DNA of 64,000 nucleotides from positions 62,001 through 126,000 of the forward strand of contig NZ_RZGZ01000004.1 in NCBI RefSeq assembly GCF_003990045.1. The letters run 5' to 3'. Under the pieces are notes generated by a model. That model was not told where the DNA came from. It saw only the letters and a program-made list of their open reading frames with translations, and did no database searches. The position numbers and the translations under genes were made by a program. This document shows, in pieces, positions 1-9,333 of the stretch. Source of the stretch: Labedella endophytica. GTDB taxonomy: Bacteria; Actinomycetota; Actinomycetes; Actinomycetales; Microbacteriaceae. Positions within the stretch are counted from its first letter, which is position 1; each line of letters starts with the position of its first letter.

Positions 1-653
1 GTGACGCGGTCGGCGATCCGCCGGATCTCCTTGAGCTTGTGGCTGATGATGATGCTCGTGATGCCCTGATCGCGCAGGTTGTTGATGAGGTCGAGCAGGT
101 GCGCGGAGTCCTCGTCGTTGAGGGCGGCCGTCGGCTCGTCGAGGATGAGGAGCTTGACCTCCTTCGCGAGGGCCTTCGCGATCTCGACGAGCTGCTGCTT
201 ACCCACGCCGATGTCCTGGATGCGCGTCGCCGGGTTCTCGTTGAGACCGACGCGCGCGAGCAGGATCGCCGCCTCCTTGTTGGTGCGGTCCCAGTCGATG
301 ACGCCGCGGGACTGCAGCTCGTTGCCGAGGAAGATGTTCTCCGCGATCGACAGGTAGGGGCTGAGCGCGAGCTCCTGGTGGATGATCACGATGCCGTCGC
401 GCTCGCTGTCGTTGATGGAGCGGTAGCGCGCCTCGTGCCCGTCGAACTCGATGGTTCCAGTGAAGCTGCCGTAGGGGTAGACCCCGCTCAGCACCTTCAT
501 GAGCGTGGACTTGCCGGCGCCGTTCTCGCCGCAGATGCCGTGCACCTCGCCGCGCTTCAAGTCGACGCTCACCCCGGAGAGGGCCGGGATCCCGTTGAAC
601 TCCTTCACGATGTCACGCATCGTGAGGATGGTGGAGTCGTCCGCTGACGTCAT
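1..653 (-). CDS. mmsA: Multiple-monosaccharide ABC transporter ATP-binding protein (partial, N-terminal 217 aa)
   Basis: The gene reads leftwards from ATG at 653 and runs off the window edge, so only the first ATPase domain is seen. Walker [10 protein letters not shown] lies at residues 42-50, a Q-loop at HQELALSP (92-99), a degenerate signature [14 protein letters not shown] at 149-162, Walker B plus DEPT at about 168-174, and an ISHKL H-loop near 204-208. This is the layout of the MmsA/GguA/XylG family, which normally carries two fused ATPase domains; the second must lie beyond base 1. It would energise sugar uptake with the binding protein encoded just upstream, 72 bp away on the same strand. 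A membrane permease gene is expected further left. Sugar specificity is inferred from the adjacent xylA and xylB genes. Confidence 0.9.
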   Translation of the reverse strand, partial: MTSADDSTILTMRDIVKEFNGIPALSGVSVDLKRGEVHGICGENGAGKSTLMKVLSGVYPYGSFTGTIEFDGHEARYRSINDSERDGIVIIHQELALSPYLSIAENIFLGNELQSRGVIDWDRTNKEAAILLARVGLNENPATRIQDIGVGKQQLVEIAKALAKEVKLLILDEPTAALNDEDSAHLLDLINNLRDQGITSIIISHKLKEIRRIADRV

Positions 654-725
654 CCGAAGTGCCTTTCGTTTCCGGGGTCGACCGGACCGGGGTGGCGCGC
701 ACGCCACCCCGGTCCACTCGATGGA

Positions 726-1841
726 TCAGAGTCCGACGTCGCCTGCGGTGAGGAAGCCCGAGTCGATGAGCTTCGTCTGGACGTCGTCCTTCACGACGAC
801 CTCCGGCTGCAGGAGGTACGACGGCACGACCTTCTCGCCGTTGTCGTAGGTCTCCTCGTCGTTCACCTCGGGCTCGTCGCCGGCCTTGAGGGACTCGATC
901 ATGGTGAAGACCTGCTCGCCGAGCTTGCGGGTGTCCTTCCACACGGTCATGGACTGCTTGTCCGCGAGGATGTTGATGACACTGGCCTTGTCGGCGTCCT
1001 GTCCGGTGAGGATCGGCCAGTCGCTGCCGGGCGTGTATCCGTTGGACACGAGCGCCTCGGAGATGCCCTGGGCGAGGCTGTCGTTCGGGGACAGGACGAC
1101 GTCGACCTTGTCGTCGGTGTAGAACGAGGCGAGACGGTTCTCCATCTCGTCCTGAGCTCCGGCGCTCTCCCAGCCCTGGATGCCGACGGACGCCCAGTCG
1201 TCGTTGGAGGTGGGCTCGTTGCCCGACTTCACGACGAGCTTGCCCTCGTCGATGTACGGCTTCAGCACGTCCCACGCACCCGAGAAGAAGAACTTCGCGT
1301 TGTTGTCGTCCGGGCTGCCGGCGAAGGGCTCGAGGTTGAACGGGCCCTCCTGGTTGTCGAGGTCGAGCTGCTCGACGATGTACTGGCCCTGGAGCTGTCC
1401 GACGAGGTAGTTGTCGAACGTGGCGTAGTAGTCGACGTTCGGGGTGCCGTTGATGAGGCGGTCGTAGGCGATGACCGTGATGCCCTCGTCGGCCGCGTCC
1501 TGGAGGACGGGCGAGAGGACGGATCCGTCGATCGCGGCGATGACGAGGACGTCGGCGCCGGATGCGATCTGGTTCTGGATCTGGCTGATCTGGGTGTCGG
1601 TGTCGTTCTCCGCGTACTGGAGATCGGTGGTGTAGCCGGCGTCGTCGAGGTTGGCCTTCAACTGCTCGCCGTCGTTGATCCAGCGCTCGAGTTCACGCGT
1701 GGGCATCGAGATGCCGACGCTCTCGATGTCGCCTCCTGCGGCCTCGCCTGCGGGGGTGTCGGCCGGGGCGTCGCATGCGGCGAGCCCCATGATGAGTCCT
1801 CCGGCCAGGGTCAGGCCGAGCAACTTCTTCGTTACGGACAT
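726..1841 (-). CDS. chvE: ChvE-type sugar-binding lipoprotein of the multiple-monosaccharide ABC transporter
   Basis: The 371-residue product has a lipoprotein signal peptide with lipobox LAAC and the acylated Cys at residue 23, followed by a periplasmic-binding-protein type 1 fold. Recognisable pieces are the ribose-binding-like start SVGISMPTRELERW, the QIASGADVLVIAAIDGS segment and DVVLSPNDSLAQGI. It should deliver monosaccharides to the membrane complex energised by the ATPase that follows it. It is transcribed away from xylA across a 265-bp control region, which makes xylose a plausible substrate, but ChvE homologues also bind glucose, galactose and arabinose. The start follows a purine-rich GAGAGGAAATGC leader. 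Confidence 0.9.
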   Translation of the reverse strand: MSVTKKLLGLTLAGGLIMGLAACDAPADTPAGEAAGGDIESVGISMPTRELERWINDGEQLKANLDDAGYTTDLQYAENDTDTQISQIQNQIASGADVLVIAAIDGSVLSPVLQDAADEGITVIAYDRLINGTPNVDYYATFDNYLVGQLQGQYIVEQLDLDNQEGPFNLEPFAGSPDDNNAKFFFSGAWDVLKPYIDEGKLVVKSGNEPTSNDDWASVGIQGWESAGAQDEMENRLASFYTDDKVDVVLSPNDSLAQGISEALVSNGYTPGSDWPILTGQDADKASVINILADKQSMTVWKDTRKLGEQVFTMIESLKAGDEPEVNDEETYDNGEKVVPSYLLQPEVVVKDDVQTKLIDSGFLTAGDVGL

Positions 1842-2032
1842 CGGTGCATTTCCTCTCTGAAATGTGATCGGGCAACGACGCGATGGCTCAGGGTGCGCAT
1901 CCTGCGTAAGTTGCTTGCGTCAACATATACACCCATTCCGCCGCCTGTGTGAACGTTTCGTTTCGGATCGATACCGGGGCGTGATCTGGGATCGGGCCGA
2001 GCTCACCCCGCGGGACCGATCGCCGGTTTCCT

Positions 2033-2061
2033 TTGACACTCCGAGTCACTCGGGATATGTT
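2033..2061 (+). promoter_or_regulatory. Predicted xylA promoter with an operator-like palindrome in the spacer
   Basis: TTGACA (2033-2038) and TATGTT (2056-2061) are separated by 17 bases, about 45 bases before the xylA ATG. The spacer holds the perfect inverted repeat CCGAG-TCA-CTCGG (2041-2053), placed where a repressor would block polymerase. No xylose regulator gene lies next to it in this window. Confidence 0.55.
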
Positions 2062-2106
2062 GTGAGCCGATACTTATCACCGACGTCGTTGAGAACGGAA
2101 AGCACC

Positions 2107-3300
2107 ATGTCCCTCACCCCCACGCCCGCCGACCGTTTCTCCTTCGGTCTCTGGACCATCGGCTACAACGGAGCCGACCCCTTCGGCGGCCCCACGCGCG
2201 AACCCCTCGACGTCGTCCGCGGTGTCGAGAAGCTCGCTGAGCTCGGCGCCTACGGCCTCACGTTCCACGACGACGACCTCTTCGCGTTCGGCTCGACCGA
2301 CGCCGAGCGTCAGACGCAGATCGACCGCCTCAAGGGCGCGCTGTCCGACACCGGCATCGTCGTGCCGATGGTCACGACCAACCTCTTCTCGGCCCCCGTC
2401 TTCAAGGACGGCGGTTTCACGTCCAACGACCGCGCCGTGCGTCGCTTCGCCCTCCGCAAGGTCCTCCGCAACATCGACCTCGCCGCCGAGCTCGGCGCGA
2501 AGACGTTCGTCATGTGGGGCGGCCGCGAGGGCGCCGAGTACGACGCGGCCAAGGACATCCAGGCCGCCCTCGAGCGCTACCGCGAGGCCGTCAACCTGCT
2601 CGGCGACTACGTCACCGACAAGGGCTACGACATCCGCTTCGCGATCGAGCCGAAGCCCAACGAGCCCCGCGGCGACATCCTGCTCCCGACACTCGGCCAC
2701 GCGATCGCGTTCATCGAGACGCTCGAGCGTCCCGAGCTCGTGGGTGTGAACCCCGAGGTCGGCCACGAGCAGATGGCCGGACTCAACTTCACGGCCGGCA
2801 TCGCCCAGGCGCTCTACCAGGGCAAGCTCTTCCACATCGACCTCAACGGTCAGCGCGGCATCAAGTACGACCAGGACCTCGTCTTCGGTCACGGCGACCT
2901 GCAGAACGCGTTCTCGCTCGTCGACCTGCTCGAGCACGGCGGAGTGCACGGCGGACCGGCCTACGACGGCCCCCGCCACTTCGACTACAAGCCGAGCCGC
3001 ACCGAGGACGACAACGGCGTGTGGGAGTCGGCCGCGGCCAACATGCGCATGTACCTGCTCCTCAAGGAGCGCGCCCAGGCCTTCCGCGCCGACCCCGAGG
3101 TGCAGGCCGCTCTCGAGGCCGCCCGCGTCGCCGAGCTGTCGACGCCCACGCTCGGTGAGGGCGAGACCTACGACGCCCTCCTCGCCGACCGCTCCGCCTA
3201 CGAGGACTTCGACGCCGCTGAGTACTTCCACGGCAAGGGCTTCGGCTTCGTTCGCCTGCAGCAGCTGGCCGTCGAGCACCTCATGGGCGCCCGCGGTTAG
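2107..3300 (+). CDS. xylA: Xylose isomerase
   Basis: XylA interconverts D-xylose and D-xylulose using two divalent metals. The 397-residue product has the Streptomyces-type (class I) length. Catalytic His54 and Asp57 sit in FHDDDLF, the metal-ligand segment EPKPNEPR follows, and WGGREG is present. The frame is open upstream to 1864, but ATG 2107 is chosen because the protein then starts [17 protein letters not shown], as in the family, and because it lies just downstream of a good promoter. xylB follows 151 bp later on the same strand, so the two form a xylose catabolic unit. A strong hairpin lies immediately downstream. Confidence 0.97.
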   Translation: MSLTPTPADRFSFGLWTIGYNGADPFGGPTREPLDVVRGVEKLAELGAYGLTFHDDDLFAFGSTDAERQTQIDRLKGALSDTGIVVPMVTTNLFSAPVFKDGGFTSNDRAVRRFALRKVLRNIDLAAELGAKTFVMWGGREGAEYDAAKDIQAALERYREAVNLLGDYVTDKGYDIRFAIEPKPNEPRGDILLPTLGHAIAFIETLERPELVGVNPEVGHEQMAGLNFTAGIAQALYQGKLFHIDLNGQRGIKYDQDLVFGHGDLQNAFSLVDLLEHGGVHGGPAYDGPRHFDYKPSRTEDDNGVWESAAANMRMYLLLKERAQAFRADPEVQAALEAARVAELSTPTLGEGETYDALLADRSAYEDFDAAEYFHGKGFGFVRLQQLAVEHLMGARG

Positions 3301-3311
3301 TCGCCACCCAC

Positions 3312-3342
3312 GTGTGGCCCGCCTGTTGCGGGCGGGCCACAC
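3312..3342 (+). terminator. Stem-loop after xylA
   Basis: Perfect 12-bp arms, GTGTGGCCCGCC and GGCGGGCCACAC, flank a 7-base loop 11 bases after the xylA stop. There is no clear U-tract, so it may act as a partial terminator or 3' mRNA stabiliser between xylA and xylB. Confidence 0.6.
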
Positions 3343-3362
3343 CCCGTCGCGCTACAGATTCT

Positions 3363-3396
3363 GGTGAGCGCTGCAGAGATCACTGCAGCGCTCACC
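3363..3396. promoter_or_regulatory. Perfect 14-bp inverted repeat in the xylA-xylB gap
   Basis: GGTGAGCGCTGCAG and its exact complement flank a 6-base spacer. The word CTGCAGCGC recurs at 3403-3411 and as CTGTAGCGC at 3423-3431, just before the xylB start at 3452. It could be an operator or a second hairpin. Its function is unknown. Confidence 0.45.
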
Positions 3397-3451
3397 GATT
3401 TCTGCAGCGCGTCGAGCAGGATCTGTAGCGCGTCCACGGAAGGACAACATC

Positions 3452-4843
3452 ATGCTGGTAGCCGGGATCGACTCGAGCACACAGAGCTGCAAGGTCGTCG
3501 TGCGCGACGCCGAGACCGGGGCGCTCGTGCGCTCGGGGCGGGCGTCCCACCCCGACGGCACCGAGGTCGCGCCGTCCGCGTGGTGGTCGGCGCTCGGTGA
3601 GGCCATCGCCTCGGCCGGTGGTCTCGACGACGTCGCCGCTGTGGCGGTCGGCGGTCAGCAGCACGGCATGGTGGCGCTCGACGCCGAGGGGCGTGTCGTC
3701 CGTGACGCCCTTCTCTGGAACGACACCCGGAGCGCCGGAGCCGCCCGCGACCTCATCGCCGAGTTCGGTGCCGAGCAGCTCGCGGAACGCACGGGCCTCG
3801 TCCCCGTCGCGTCGTTCACGATCACGAAGCTCCGCTGGCTCCGCGACGCCGAGCCGGAGAACGCCGCGCGCGTCGCCGCCGTGGCCCTTCCCCACGACTG
3901 GCTCAGCTGGCGCCTCCGCGGCTACGGCCCCGCGGATGAGAGCGAGCTCGGCCCCGTGCTCGAGGAGCTCGCGACCGATCGGTCCGACGCGTCCGGTACC
4001 GGCTACTGGTCGCCGTTCACCGGGGAGTACGACCGCGAACTCCTCGCGGCGGCCCTCGGTCACGACGCCATCCTCCCGCGCGTCCTCGGGCCGGACGAGT
4101 CCGCCGGCCGAACGCCCGCCGGAGCGCTCGTCGGGTCCGGGGCCGGCGACAACGCCGGTGCGGCCCTCGGTCTCTCGGCCGGACCGGGCGACGTCGTCGT
4201 CTCGATCGGCACCTCCGGCACCGTCTTCTCCGTCTCGGACACCCCCGTCACCGACCCGAGCGGCACCGTCGCGGGGTTCGCGGACGCGGCCGGTCGTTTC
4301 CTGCCGCTCTCCGCGACGCTCAACGCGGCGCGTGTGGTCGACACGGTCGCGAGCGTGCTGGGAGTGGACTTCGACGAACTCGCACGGCTCGCGCTCGGCG
4401 CCGAGCCGGGGTCCGGCGGTCTCGTGCTGCAGCCCTACTTCGATGGTGAGCGCACCCCCGACCTCCCCGACGCCACGGCGACGCTCTTCGGCATGACGCG
4501 CGTGAGCTTCACGCGTGCCGGTCTCGCCCGGGCGGCGATCGAGGGCATGCTGTGCGGTCTCGCCGACGGCCTCGACGCGCACCGCGCTCTCGGTGTGGAT
4601 GCGACGCGTGTGCTCCTCATCGGTGGTGCGGCGCTCAACCCGGCGGTGCGGGAGATCGCCTCGACGATCTTCGACGTGCCGATCGTGGTGCCGGAGCCGG
4701 GAGAGTACGTCGCCGACGGCGCCGCCCGCCAGGCCGCGTGGGTCGCGCTCGGCACGGCGCCCGACTGGACCGTATCGACGGTCGCGGAACTCGCCCCGCG
4801 CCCCGTGGCCGTCGTACGCGAGCAGTACGCCGCCCGCCGCTGA
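3452..4843 (+). CDS. xylB: Xylulokinase
   Basis: XylB phosphorylates D-xylulose to xylulose 5-phosphate for the pentose phosphate pathway. The 463-residue FGGY-family product begins with the ATPase-fold phosphate-1 motif [13 protein letters not shown]. It has GGQQHGMV and WNDTRS near residues 67-95, the [11 protein letters not shown] nucleotide-binding loop near 250, and the C-terminal adenosine motif [10 protein letters not shown]. Length fits the family. It follows xylA and is preceded by GGAAGGACAAC as ribosome-binding site. A long bidirectional hairpin separates it from the convergent methyltransferase gene. Confidence 0.95.
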   Translation: MLVAGIDSSTQSCKVVVRDAETGALVRSGRASHPDGTEVAPSAWWSALGEAIASAGGLDDVAAVAVGGQQHGMVALDAEGRVVRDALLWNDTRSAGAARDLIAEFGAEQLAERTGLVPVASFTITKLRWLRDAEPENAARVAAVALPHDWLSWRLRGYGPADESELGPVLEELATDRSDASGTGYWSPFTGEYDRELLAAALGHDAILPRVLGPDESAGRTPAGALVGSGAGDNAGAALGLSAGPGDVVVSIGTSGTVFSVSDTPVTDPSGTVAGFADAAGRFLPLSATLNAARVVDTVASVLGVDFDELARLALGAEPGSGGLVLQPYFDGERTPDLPDATATLFGMTRVSFTRAGLARAAIEGMLCGLADGLDAHRALGVDATRVLLIGGAALNPAVREIASTIFDVPIVVPEPGEYVADGAARQAAWVALGTAPDWTVSTVAELAPRPVAVVREQYAARR

Positions 4844-4852
4844 CGCACCGGC

Positions 4853-4897
4853 GATTCAGCCGACCGCTGCACGAATCGTGTAGCGGTCGGCTGAATC
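4853..4897. terminator. Bidirectional terminator-like hairpin, xylB / PrmC-like gene
   Basis: Perfect 16-bp arms, GATTCAGCCGACCGCT and its complement, flank a 13-base loop. It lies 10 bases after the xylB stop and 15 bases from the end of the convergent methyltransferase gene, so it can serve both. Confidence 0.75.
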
Positions 4898-4911
4898 GGT
4901 AGCGGTCGGTG

Positions 4912-5706
4912 TCAGGAGCGGTGGGCCGGGGCGCGCGCGGCGACCGCCGTGGCGTCGAGGTGGTCGTCCGTCTGGATCCGAGCGTCGAAGCCGCTATCCG
5001 CGAACAGGGCGCGCGTGCGTTCCGCCTGAACAGAGCTCGTCTCGATGAAGAGGAGCCCGCCCGGCGTGAGCCAGTCGACGACCTCCGCGGCCACACGACG
5101 ATGCATGTCGAGGCCGTCGCCGCCCCCGTCGAGGGCCACGCGCGCCTCGAAGTCGCGCGCCTCGGGTGGCATGTGACGGATCTCGTCCGTCGGCACGTAG
5201 GGCGCGTTCACGGCGATCACGTCGATGCGGCCCCGGAGATGAACCGGCAGCGCCCCGAAGAGGTCGCCCTCGAACACGCGCTCGTCTCGAGAGACGTTCC
5301 GGCGAGCGCAGCGCACCGCCGCGGGGTCGATGTCCGCCGCGAAAACGTCGACCCCGTGGTCGACTTCCCCTTCGATGGCGGCGGCGAGCGCGCCGACGCC
5401 GCAGCAGAGATCGAGGACCACGGACCCGGGACGCACGGCACCGAGTGCGAGATCGACGAGCAGACCGGAGCGCCGCCGCGGAACGAAGACGCCGGGTTCG
5501 ACCGAGAGCCGGAGCCCGCGGAACTCGGCCCACCCGAGGATCTGCTCGAGTGGAGAGCCGCCGACCCGGCGCTCCACGAGACGGTCGAGATCCACCCCGG
5601 ACCCCGCGGCCTCGACGAGCAATCGCGCCTCATCCTCGGCGAAGACGCAGCCCGCCGCCCGCAATCGCGCGACGACCCCGTCGATGTCCGCCTCCCCAGC
5701 CCGCAT
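4912..5706 (-). CDS. PrmC/HemK-like class I SAM-dependent methyltransferase
   Basis: The 264-residue product resembles the actinobacterial family annotated as putative protein N5-glutamine methyltransferase. A helical N-terminal domain, with GGSPLEQILGWAEF like the PrmC substrate-binding region, precedes the SAM-binding motif VLDLCCGVGALAAAI near residue 95. The catalytic tetrapeptide is NAPY rather than the usual NPPY. That change, and the lack of a prfA neighbour, suggest this is a second paralogue and not the housekeeping release-factor methyltransferase. It stands alone between xylB and ligD, and no substrate can be assigned. Confidence 0.75.
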   Translation of the reverse strand: MRAGEADIDGVVARLRAAGCVFAEDEARLLVEAAGSGVDLDRLVERRVGGSPLEQILGWAEFRGLRLSVEPGVFVPRRRSGLLVDLALGAVRPGSVVLDLCCGVGALAAAIEGEVDHGVDVFAADIDPAAVRCARRNVSRDERVFEGDLFGALPVHLRGRIDVIAVNAPYVPTDEIRHMPPEARDFEARVALDGGGDGLDMHRRVAAEVVDWLTPGGLLFIETSSVQAERTRALFADSGFDARIQTDDHLDATAVAARAPAHRS

Positions 5707-5807
5707 CCCGCCAGGCTAGCGTTGTCTCTCTCGATCGAGGATGGTCACCACCCTTCGGCACTCTCGGGGGACGAAACCTGACGAACACGGACGTCTCACC
5801 ACCCGCT

Positions 5808-5826
5808 CGCTGAGCCTGTCGAAGCG
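5808..5826. repeat. Interspersed GCTTCGACAGGCTCAGC-type repeat
   Basis: The word CGCTGAGCCTGTCGAAGCG in the gap between ligD and the methyltransferase recurs, inverted, at 33907-33924 and with one change at 33957-33975. From memory, similar short elements are scattered through intergenic regions of related actinobacterial genomes. Confidence 0.5.
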
Positions 5827-5856
5827 TGCCCCGGAAGACCACGGGTCGTGACGCGC

Positions 5857-8418
5857 TCAGGGACCGTCGTCGCGGGTGACGTCGGAGGGAGACTTGTCGG
5901 GGCGGAGGCCGCGCCAGACGGGGTGGCGGAGGCGCCCGCTCGGCGTCCACTCCGCGAAGGTCACTTCGCCGACGAGGTCCGCGCGCGCCCACTCCGCGTC
6001 GTTGGCGTCGGGGCGCGGCACGTCGACCGGTGGTGTTTTCCGCGACCGACCATCGAGGTCCGCGCGGAGCCGTCGCCGGGCGGAATCGGTGAATCCCGTC
6101 CCCACGCGGCCCGCGTAGACGAGCTCGCCATCGTCGCCCGGTACGGCGACGAGGAGGGACCCGAGCGACGCCGCGAGCGCGTTGTTCCCCGGGCGCCAGC
6201 CCACGATGACGACCTCCTGCGTGCGCTCGTGCACGAGCTTGATCCAATCGCGCGAGCGGCGGCCCGCCCGGTACGGGGAGTCGATGCGCTTCGCGACGAC
6301 ACCCTCCAGTCCGAGTCGCTTCGACGTGGACACTGCGTCGTCCGCGTCACCCTCGAACGCCGGCGGGATCTGCACCACCGCCGTTCCGCCCGCCGTTCCT
6401 GTCCGGGACGCGACGAGCACGTCGAGCGCCTCTCGCCTCTCCGTGTACGGCTGCTTCGACAGATCCTCACCGTCCCGCTCGATCACGTCGAACACCATGA
6501 CCGTCGCGGGGATGCGAGCGACCGCTCGCGCGACGTCGGCCTCCTTCGTGAGTCCGAGCCGGTTCTGCAGGAGCGAGAACGAGGGCCGCCCCTGCTCGAG
6601 CGCCACGATCTCCGCGTCGAGCACGACATCGGACGGGAACGCTCCGGCGAGCGCGGTCGCGACGTCGGGGAACGCGGACGTGAGGTCCTGGCCGTTCCGC
6701 GATCCGAGGGACACCGTCCCGCCGTCCACGCGCGCGAGGCAGCGGATGCCGTCCCACTTCATCTCGAACGCCCACGCGCCGTCCGTGAGGTCGTCGCTCG
6801 TGCCGCGCGTGGCGAGCATGGGTGCAGGGAGACGCCCGGACGAGCGGGTCGACCCGCCGACGCGACGCCGGCTCGGCGCCGCATCCCCGGCCGGATCACG
6901 GGCCGGTTTCCGTCCGTCCGTCTCCGGTTCTGTGGCCGTCGGCTCTCCGGGCCCGGAATCGGACCCGGAATCGGCCGCGGACCCGGACTCGACCGGGGCC
7001 GTGTACGTGCCCTCGAGTTCCATCCGGTGCATGAGCCAGTTCTTGGGGTCGCCGCCCGCGGAGGTCCGGATGAGTGCGAGCTTCGCGCGCACCCCGAGGC
7101 CGCCGTCCGTCCGACCGGTGAGGGTGACGATGATCTCGTCGTCCCGCCACTTCTCCGTCACGTACGTGCCGGCGTCCCAGATCGTGACGGTCCCGGCGCC
7201 GTATTCGCCCTTCGGGATGCGTCCCTCGAAGCTCGCGTAGTCGAGCGGGTGGTCCTCCGTCTGCACGGCGAGCCGGTTCCGCTCGCCGAGCGCCGGCACC
7301 CCCTTCGGCACGGCCCACGACACGAGTACCCCGTCGCGCTCGAGCCGAAAGTCGTGGTGGTGCCGCCGCGCGTGGTGGTCCTGTACGACGAAGGTGTCGT
7401 CGTTCCCCGCCGCCGGACTCTCCTCGGGCACGGGTTCCGGCGTCTTCGTACCGTCCCTCTTCGACCGGTACACCGTGAGCCGATCCGGAGACGCAGGGGC
7501 GGCGTCCGCGTCTCCTAGGATGGCTCGCAGCGGGTCGAGGGTGTCGGCCATGCGCTCGAGGACCTCGGTGTAGTCGAGCTGACGCAGATCGGGATCGCCG
7601 AGCTCCTCCCACGTGCGCGGCACCGCGACGGTGGGCCGCGACCGGCCCCGGAGCGAGTACGGAGCGATAGTCGTCTTCGCGCCGCTGTTCTGGCTCCAGT
7701 CGACGAGGACCTTGCCCGCGCGCTTGGACTTCTTCATGTCGCTCACGACGAGGTCGGGGTGGTCCGCCTCGAGGACCCGCGCGAGCTCGTGAGCCACCTC
7801 GGATACGACGTCGCTGCTCTGGGCACCGTCGAGGGCCGCGTACAGATGGATGCCCTTGCTGCCGCTCGTCACGGGCATCGGGTCGAGACCCATGCCCTGC
7901 AGGAAGGCGCGCGCACTCGAAGCCACGGCGACGCACTCCTCCAATCCCGTGCCCGGCCCTGGATCGAGGTCGAGCACGAGCCGGTCCGGATTCCGACGCC
8001 CCCCGTGGGCGTCCACGCGCCACTGGGGCACGTGGATCTCGAGGCTCGCGATCTGCGCGAACCACACGAGGGTCGCCGCATCGTTCACGAGCGGATAGGC
8101 GTTGTGGTGGTCGCTGTGCTCGATGTCCACGCGCGCGACCCAGTCCGGCGTCGATGCGTCGAGGTTCTTCTGGAAAAAGACCTCGCCGGGGTTGTCCGCC
8201 GACCCGACGCCATGGACCCACCGCTTCCGGGTGGCCGGCCGATCCCGGACGTAGGGGAGGAGGTGCCGCGCGATCTCCGCGTAATACCGGATGACGTCGG
8301 CCTTCGTCGTCCCCGTCTCCGGGTAGAGCACCTTGTCGAGGTTGGTGAGTCGAAGCCGCCGCCCCTCGATGTCGACGAGCTGCGGGCCACCCGCCCCGGA
8401 AGTTCCACTCGACGCCAT
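5857..8418 (-). CDS. ligD: Multifunctional ATP-dependent DNA ligase LigD (polymerase-phosphoesterase-ligase)
   Basis: The 853-residue protein has all three LigD modules in the mycobacterial order. The primase-like polymerase domain (about 1-300) carries the metal-binding DLDPG near residue 150. The 3'-phosphoesterase domain (about 310-475) has the QDHHARRHHHDFRLE histidine cluster near 346-360. After a low-complexity linker comes the ATP-dependent ligase domain (about 530-853) with nucleotidyl Lys554 in EMKWDG. It processes, fills and seals broken ends recruited by Ku, which is encoded divergently 75 bp away. Together they make a complete bacterial non-homologous end-joining pair. Confidence 0.96.
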   Translation of the reverse strand: MASSGTSGAGGPQLVDIEGRRLRLTNLDKVLYPETGTTKADVIRYYAEIARHLLPYVRDRPATRKRWVHGVGSADNPGEVFFQKNLDASTPDWVARVDIEHSDHHNAYPLVNDAATLVWFAQIASLEIHVPQWRVDAHGGRRNPDRLVLDLDPGPGTGLEECVAVASSARAFLQGMGLDPMPVTSGSKGIHLYAALDGAQSSDVVSEVAHELARVLEADHPDLVVSDMKKSKRAGKVLVDWSQNSGAKTTIAPYSLRGRSRPTVAVPRTWEELGDPDLRQLDYTEVLERMADTLDPLRAILGDADAAPASPDRLTVYRSKRDGTKTPEPVPEESPAAGNDDTFVVQDHHARRHHHDFRLERDGVLVSWAVPKGVPALGERNRLAVQTEDHPLDYASFEGRIPKGEYGAGTVTIWDAGTYVTEKWRDDEIIVTLTGRTDGGLGVRAKLALIRTSAGGDPKNWLMHRMELEGTYTAPVESGSAADSGSDSGPGEPTATEPETDGRKPARDPAGDAAPSRRRVGGSTRSSGRLPAPMLATRGTSDDLTDGAWAFEMKWDGIRCLARVDGGTVSLGSRNGQDLTSAFPDVATALAGAFPSDVVLDAEIVALEQGRPSFSLLQNRLGLTKEADVARAVARIPATVMVFDVIERDGEDLSKQPYTERREALDVLVASRTGTAGGTAVVQIPPAFEGDADDAVSTSKRLGLEGVVAKRIDSPYRAGRRSRDWIKLVHERTQEVVIVGWRPGNNALAASLGSLLVAVPGDDGELVYAGRVGTGFTDSARRRLRADLDGRSRKTPPVDVPRPDANDAEWARADLVGEVTFAEWTPSGRLRHPVWRGLRPDKSPSDVTRDDGP

Positions 8419-8493
8419 GCCTCACGATAGGCCTGCGGGTCGCAATACCGTCAAGCCCTCGGTTCTCGGCCCCCATCGGTGTTTACTGTGTTC

Positions 8494-9306
8494 ATGAGGT
8501 CCATCTGGAAGGGCTCGATCACGTTCGGTCTCGTGAACGTGCCCGTGAAGCTGTATTCCGCCACGGAGGACCATGACGTCTCCCTCCACCAGGTGCACGA
8601 CGCCGACGGCGGCCGCATCCGGTACGAGCGGCACTGCGAGATCTGCGGCAAGAAGGTCGCGTACGAGCACATCGACAAGGCCTACGACGACGGCGAGAAC
8701 ACCGTGATCCTGTCGAAGGACGACATCGGGAGCCTGCCGGAGGAGCGGAGCAAGGAGATCGACGTCGTGGAGTTCGTGCCGACGGACCAGATCGATCCGA
8801 TCATGCTCGATCGCAGCTACTACCTCGAGCCGGATTCGAAGTCGATCAAGTCCTACGTGCTCCTGCGGCGGACGCTCGAGTCCACCGAACGTACCGCGAT
8901 CGTGCAGTTCGCGCTCCGGAGCAAGACGCGCCTCGCCGCCCTCCGCGTGCGCGACGACGTGCTCGTGCTTCAGACCCTGCTCTGGGACGACGAGGTGCGC
9001 GAGGCCGCGTTCCCGTCGCTCGACGACGAGGTCAAGATCGCCAAGCGCGAGCTCGACATGGCGGGGCAGCTCGTGTCGAGCTTCGAGTCCGACTTCGAAC
9101 CGTCGAAGTTCACGGACGAGTACCAGCAGCAGCTGCGCACGCTCATCCAGGCGAAGATCGAGCAGGGCGACACGATCGACACCGAGGCCACCTTCGGGAA
9201 GACCGAGGACGAGGAGGGCGACGGCGAGGTCATCGACCTCATGGAGGCCCTCAAGCGCAGCGTCGAGTCCACACGGAAGAAGACCGGCAGCAAGAAAGGC
9301 GCGTAA
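8494..9306 (+). CDS. ku: Non-homologous end joining protein Ku
   Basis: The 270-residue bacterial Ku starts MRSIWKGSITFGLVNVPVKLYSAT, the family signature. It contains the HCEICGKKVAYE segment, the IDPIMLDRSYYLEP core and an acidic then Lys-rich tail ending KKTGSKKGA. Ku rings bind DNA ends as homodimers and recruit LigD. The frame is open to GTG 8479, but ATG 8494 matches the family N terminus; a TTTACT hexamer ends six bases before it, which suggests a leaderless transcript. It diverges from ligD with 75 bp between starts. A hairpin overlaps its stop codon. Confidence 0.95.
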   Translation: MRSIWKGSITFGLVNVPVKLYSATEDHDVSLHQVHDADGGRIRYERHCEICGKKVAYEHIDKAYDDGENTVILSKDDIGSLPEERSKEIDVVEFVPTDQIDPIMLDRSYYLEPDSKSIKSYVLLRRTLESTERTAIVQFALRSKTRLAALRVRDDVLVLQTLLWDDEVREAAFPSLDDEVKIAKRELDMAGQLVSSFESDFEPSKFTDEYQQQLRTLIQAKIEQGDTIDTEATFGKTEDEEGDGEVIDLMEALKRSVESTRKKTGSKKGA

Positions 9307-9326
9307 CCGGTTCGCCAGGTTACGCG
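9300..9326. terminator. Bidirectional hairpin between ku and the 152-aa gene
   Basis: Arms CGCGTAACC and GGTTACGCG (9 bp, perfect) flank a 9-base loop, overlapping the ku stop and lying 8 bases from the end of the convergent gene. Confidence 0.6.
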
Positions 9327-9333
9327 TGCAGGC

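Noticed and set aside
1842-2032. Promoter for the chvE operon (TTCACA / TATATG on the minus strand)
   Set aside because: Spacing of 18 and a poor -10 give too weak a match to report as a feature.
2077-3342. Long antisense frame opposite xylA
   Set aside because: The product is Val/Glu/Leu-rich nonsense typical of the reverse complement of a GC-rich gene; xylA itself is unambiguous.
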